A DNA stretch of 64,000 nt, taken from positions 248,001 to 312,000 of the forward strand of contig JARWMV010000004.1 in NCBI GenBank assembly GCA_030998015.1, in the 5' to 3' direction. Under the pieces are notes generated by a model. The model saw nothing but the letters and a program-made list of their open reading frames with translations. It was not told where the DNA came from and did not search any database. The DNA comes from Ceratorhiza oryzae-sativae (taxonomy: Eukaryota; Basidiomycota; Agaricomycetes; Cantharellales; Ceratobasidiaceae). A program made the translations under genes and the position numbers. Below are positions 59,412-64,000 of this stretch, piece after piece. The number at the start of each line of letters is the position of its first letter. Position 1 is the first letter of the stretch.

Positions 59412-62002
59412 AATGGATTGCAGACTCTGGTGCTGGGTCACATATAGTTGGCAACCATGCTTATTTCCACACCTATGAGCCTGTTTCTGAGGTTGTTGAA
59501 GGCATAGGCAGCAACATAACCATTGTTGGCTGTGGAACTGTCTGAGCTGTCATGCAGAATGGTGACCAGACAAATCAACTTTTGCTCCAGAATGTCACCC
59601 ACATCCCCTTGTTTGCTGGCAATCTTTTGTCATGCAAGGTCATAGACCAAGCTGGAGGAGCATGCCTCTTCAAAGGAGGATGCTGCACCATTTATTCCCT
59701 GGATGGAAGAACCCTTGGCATAGGCCTGCAGGTAGGTAGTGCTGCCTCAGGAGGACTATACCAGATGGACATCACTGTCATCATGCCTACCCAGGCTACT
59801 GTTGCTCAAGGAGATATGGATGGTGTGAAGAGTTGGGAAGACTGGCATAGGATCATGGGCCACATCAGCCATGGTGCACTGGAGTGTCTGGTTGACAAAA
59901 ATATGGTCAATGGAATGAGGGTGGACAAAGACTCTCCCTGGAATTATTTTTGCAAGGCTTGTGTTCATGCCAAGCATCATGTTGCTGCATTCCCCTGGGA
60001 ATCAGAGACCAAGTATGACTCTGTTGGTGATCTCACCATCACAGATGTCTGGGGACCCACTAGGACTGCCTCTCTACAAGGCAATCTTTATTTTGTCACC
60101 TTTACCAACATGCACTCCCACTTCACCACTACTGGTTTTATGAAGTCCACCAAGGACATTCTCAAGCACTACAAGGCATATGAAGCTCTTATCCTTACTC
60201 AGCTGGGAAAGAAGCTGAAATGGGTCTGTTCCAACAACAGAAAGGAGTTTGTCAATGAAACTCTTAAATCTAACACCACCTCACAAGGCACCATCCTTGA
60301 AGAGACCACACCATACTCATCTGCACAGAATGGAGTGGCTGAGTGCAAAAACTGCACACTGGTTGAAGGAGTTTGGGCACAGATTTTTGCCCAGCAGCTA
60401 CCTTGCTTTCTCTGGCAGGAGGCCATTGCATATATGGTCTATATATTGCCAACAGATCTCCAACTCACACACTTGACAATGTTACCCCCTATGAGCACTT
60501 TTATGGTTGCAAACCACATGTTGGCAACCTGCAGGAATTGGGTGCTGAGTGTTGGGTGTTGGACCTAAGTGGCTCTAACAGGAAGCTGGATGTCAAATCC
60601 AAGAAATATTGCTTTACTGGTTTTGCTGACAACTCTACTGCCTGGCACTACTACAAGCAGGATACATGCCAAATCCTCAAGTCCTGAAACATCATTTTCC
60701 TGCCACATCCTAAATCAGGGGGAGCAGACTGGACTGAACTAGAGCTATTTGAGCTAACTCCTGCCATTTCACCTGCTGAGGGGGAGTTGGGCACTTCACA
60801 GCCAAGTTCAGCACCATTACAGCAGTTAAAACTGGCTCCTGCCCCTGGAATATCCACTCCACCTCCAAAACCCATGCATACACCTCTGCTAGCACCTAAT
60901 GCTGAGGAGAGGAAGCCCACTCTAGGTCCACTCAAAATTCCCAAGTTGTCATCTGGTCCATCTAGCCATATTCCTACACCTATAGGAACTCCTACTCAAC
61001 TCCTGGGAGGAGGTCTTGGCCCTGCACACCCAACTTTCAGTGCATCAGCAACACAACCTAATAATGCAGACTTGGACAGCGTTGGCAAGTCATCTGCTGA
61101 CAATGACATGGCTTATCCTAAATATGTGAAACCTGTTGGCATGGCACTTACTGAGGAGGACTTGTCACTTGAGAAGAGATGGTGTGAGTGTGTATATGTG
61201 GGATCACTAGGCAAGAGGATGATGATAATCCATCCTATGACCAGACACTGTCTTGCTGGGATGCAGACAAGTGGTCTATAGCTTAGGATGAAGAGATGGC
61301 TGCCTTTGAATGGATGGGTACTTTTGAACTGGTTAGTCACCACCAGGGTTCAAACCACTCAAACCTGGCTGGGTCAACACCATCAAACAGAATGCAGACC
61401 ATGAGATCACTTGCTGTAGGTCTTGTCTGGTGGTCAAGGGATATGCCCAATGCTTTGGCATAGATTAACATGAGATTGTTGCTCATGTCTTACAAGCTGA
61501 CTCCTGGTGCATACTGATAGTGCTAGTGGCTATCCATGACTGGGATATTCACCAACTCAATGTTGACTCTGCACTCCTCAACAGCCAAGTTGAAGAAGAG
61601 ATCTATATGTTAGAGGTTCCTGGCTACAAGGATGGCTCCATGTGTGTCTTATGTCTACATGGCTCACTCTATGGTCTTAAACAAGCTCCACTTATCTGGA
61701 TGCTTACTTCTGGCAAGGCCATCAAAGCTATTGGTTTTATACCAATTGAGTCAGAACCCTCCTGCTTCATCTGAAGATCCAACAACAGCAATCTCTGTAT
61801 ATTGGCTCTCTATGTTGATGATATAGCACTCTTTGCTACCAGGGGCTATGCTTCCAAGGTCAAGAAGGAACTTATGGCACTCTTTGAAATGCAGGATATG
61901 GGAGAACTGGGTCATTTTCTAGGCTATCAGGTCACTAGGGATCATGCTAGGCACACTATCACTATATCTCAAGATGCCTATGTTAAAAATCTGATTGACT
62001 AG
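59412..62002 (+). pseudogene. Ty1/Copia relic: protease, integrase and reverse transcriptase
   Basis: The plus-strand blocks are in Copia order. Protease WIADSGAGSHIVGNHA lies near 59415. The pre-integrase zinc-binding region has WHRIMGHISHGALECLVDK and CKACVHAKHHVAAFPWESE, followed by the integrase core (LTITDVWGPTRTASLQGN, YFVTFTNMHSHFTTTGF, YSSAQNGVAECKN). Reverse transcriptase has VDSALLNSQVEEEIYM, LHGSLYGLKQAP and LYVDDIALFATRGYASK (YVDD box), then GELGHFLGYQVTRDH. The 338-codon frame 59552-60568 is open but later parts are broken at about 60570, 61270 and 61775. The order integrase before RT distinguishes it from the Gypsy relics. Confidence 0.85.
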
Positions 62003-62339
62003 GTTGGGCTGAGTGATGTTAACCCAACAACCCTACCTCTACTGGCTGGTACTCAGCTTGAATGCTATATGGGGCCTCCTATTGATTTTCCCTACTCTTG
62101 GTGTATTGGTGGCTTGTTATACACTGGCTCACATAAGTCTTGCCTCACTTGACAAGAAATACTTGTATAGTGTGTTCTTCATGAGCCAGCAAAGATATCA
62201 ATTAGCTGTAGTAATGAAAAGTGTAGAATATGATCCTGAGCACCTACATACAAAAAACTGGATTTGTGCAATGAGAGTACAAAAGGTGGCATGCAGTCTG
62301 TTTGTCCATGTGTGAGGCAAGACTTATGTGGGCCACATA

Positions 62340-63787
62340 CACTGGGCAACAAATCAAATGGGACATGTGACCATCTGACAAAGAATCAACTGTAAAAGAT
62401 GAAGGATAGACAATATCAGACACATGTGTTAATAGAATATACAGCTATATGCCATGTGATTTCCCTGGAAAATTTTCAGGACAACAGCTTGACTCTATGG
62501 CAAGATAATGTTTGGAGAAATTTTTGGCTGTCCCATTTGATTTGACAATTCATACCTGGATGCCCATGCTGGGTAAAAACAGGCTAGCCTGCTCATTTCC
62601 TGGTCAATTTATCTAAAACAAAATATGGCAGGCATCTTTTGAACACCATAAGAGTATGTTTTCAGAGTTTCAGCAAGTTGGGATACACTAATAGAAAGTT
62701 ATAGGCTGTTCAAGATGCTAGGTTTGCATGCTCTCCCACCCCTTGTTTCACACTGATTTAGGCAGTTCATCTAATACAAATGACATTAAGACATTCAATG
62801 ATCATTTATAAGCTCTAAATGCATGAATTAAACCAGCTAAGAGGCACATACAGGAGTGGAATTAGCTGGGATACATTTCCACACATACACCCCAATGGAA
62901 TAAACCAGTCATGCTGAGGGCAGGAGTTCAGCTGGAAGTCTAAAAGCTACATGGATCATAGTACCCCTGGGAGGGAATCTTTGATCTAAGTTTCAAGGGG
63001 ACAGGGCAAAGACAAGGAAAGTTACAGACCATGCAGTGCAAATTGTCTCCAATCCCATAGTAAATCTGATCAAAAAGTCCAATTTTTGTACTGCATGGTC
63101 TGTAACTTTCCTTGTCTTTGCCCTGTCCCCTTGAAACTTAGATCAAAGATTCCCTCCCAGGGGTACTATAATCGATGTAGCTTTTAGACTTCCAGCTGAA
63201 CTCCTGCCCTCAGCATGACTGGTTTATTCCATTGGGGTGTATGCATGGAAATGTATCCCAGCTACTTCCACTCCTGTATGTGCCTCTTAGCTGGTTTCAT
63301 TCATGCATTTAGAGCTTATAAATGATCATTGAATGTCTTAATGTCATTTGTATTAGATGAACTGCCTAAATTAGTGTGAAACAAGGGGTGGGAGAGCATG
63401 CAAACCTAGCATCTTGAACAGCCTATAACTTTCTATTAGTGCATCCCAACTTGCTGAAACTCTGAAAACATACTCTTATGGTGTTCAAAAGATGCCTGCC
63501 ATATTTTGTTTTAGATAAATTGACCAGGAAATGAGCAGGCTAGCCTGTTTTTACCCAGCATGAGCATCCAGGTATGAATTGTCAAATCAAATGGGACAGC
63601 CAAAAATTTCTCCAAACATTATCTTGCCATAGAGTCAAGCTGTTGTCCTGAAAATTTTCCAGGGAAATCACATGGCATATAGCTATATATTCTATTAACA
63701 CATGTGTCTGATATTGTCTATCCTTCATCTTTTACAGTTGATTCTTTGTCAGATGGTCACATGTCCCATTTGATTTGTTGCCCAGTG
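62340..63787. mobile_element. Giant foldback element, 698-bp arms, TA flanks
   Basis: Left arm 62340-63037, loop 63038-63089 (52 bp), right arm 63090-63787; arms equal in length and near-identical. TA lies on both sides (62338-62339 and 63788-63789). Ends read CACTGGGCAACAAATCAAAT inward. No ORF with protein character. It is inserted at the start of the right-hand copy of the LTR-like repeat. Confidence 0.93.
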
Positions 63788-64000
63788 TATATACTATGAT
63801 AATATGATCTACAAGCCAATAGCAGGTCTCAGATGCATCAGTGCCTTTGATCCACACCCTGTCTTTACTCTCTTATCCTATACTGGGCTAGGGTGTACCC
63901 CAAGTATAGCAGTACCCTCTTTTGATGATCACACTGGCATGCATGTATCTATTTGGCTCTGGAATGCCCTCCTAAGTGTATAAAAGGACCTCCTCTGAGG
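63788..64000 (+). repeat. LTR-like direct repeat, right copy (cut by window end)
   Basis: It matches 44112-44329 in direct orientation, including the TATAAAAGGACCT box near the end. Its 5' edge is interrupted by the foldback insertion. The separation of the two copies is about 19.7 kb, far longer than one LTR element, so the intervening region is a nested composite or the copies belong to separate insertions. Confidence 0.75.

Overview
The window is eukaryotic fungal DNA. Genes carry short GT-AG introns of about 45-80 bp, many exons are very small, and there are Tc1/mariner, Ty3/Gypsy and Ty1/Copia elements. The gene content (tyrosine-kinase-like kinase with an HGDLK loop, secreted RNase-T1-like proteins, tandem hemerythrin-like proteins, chromodomain Gypsy elements) suggests an Agaricomycete. 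A Rhizoctonia-like Cantharellales species is my best guess, made from family content only and not from any search.

Layout. (1) 0.7-2.6 kb: an F-box-like gene of unknown function. (2) 3.6-14.6 kb: an accessory island. It holds two small secreted RNase-T1-fold genes, one lacking the catalytic residues; a degenerate inverted repeat; a serine/threonine kinase; three copies of an unrecognised protein family of about 175 aa; and a short secreted protein. (3) 15-21.5 kb: two large multi-exon genes, an MCH1-like major facilitator transporter and a secreted GH35 beta-galactosidase. (4) 21.6-27.9 kb: four hemerythrin-like (HHE) paralogues in mixed states. One is intact, one is frameshifted, and two have open frames but have lost the His/Glu ligands. 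A 1.42-kb near-perfect palindrome sits between two of them. (5) 28.4-34.5 kb: a housekeeping block of GLE1 (mRNA export), RPL24 (eL24) and ARG5,6 (acetylglutamate kinase / acetylglutamyl-phosphate reductase). (6) 34.7-37.3 kb: a PDR-type ABC transporter relic, 140-bp direct repeats and a small secreted protein. (7) 38.98-42.83 kb: an element bounded by terminal inverted repeats that carries two convergent genes of unknown family.

From about 42.84 kb to the end the character changes abruptly. The DNA is almost free of CpG and consists of nested, decayed repeats: a 12-bp minisatellite, a plus-strand Gypsy relic broken by solo LTRs with visible 5-bp target duplications, a long minus-strand chromodomain Gypsy element, a Copia relic, a CpG-rich and therefore younger Tc1 element, and a second 1.45-kb palindrome. 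Decay by CpG to TpG change is visible directly as CGA to TGA stops.

The most novel items are the three-copy unknown family beside the kinase, the ligand-free hemerythrin paralogues, the catalytically depleted RNase-like secreted protein, and a series of giant and tiny foldback elements whose ends resemble those of the local Tc1 element. Several 1-2 nt frame breaks in otherwise intact, conserved genes (ARG5,6, beta-galactosidase, F-box gene, HHE copy) suggest that some are sequence or assembly errors. Gene models with introns were built by eye from frame continuity and splice signals. They have not been tested against transcripts.
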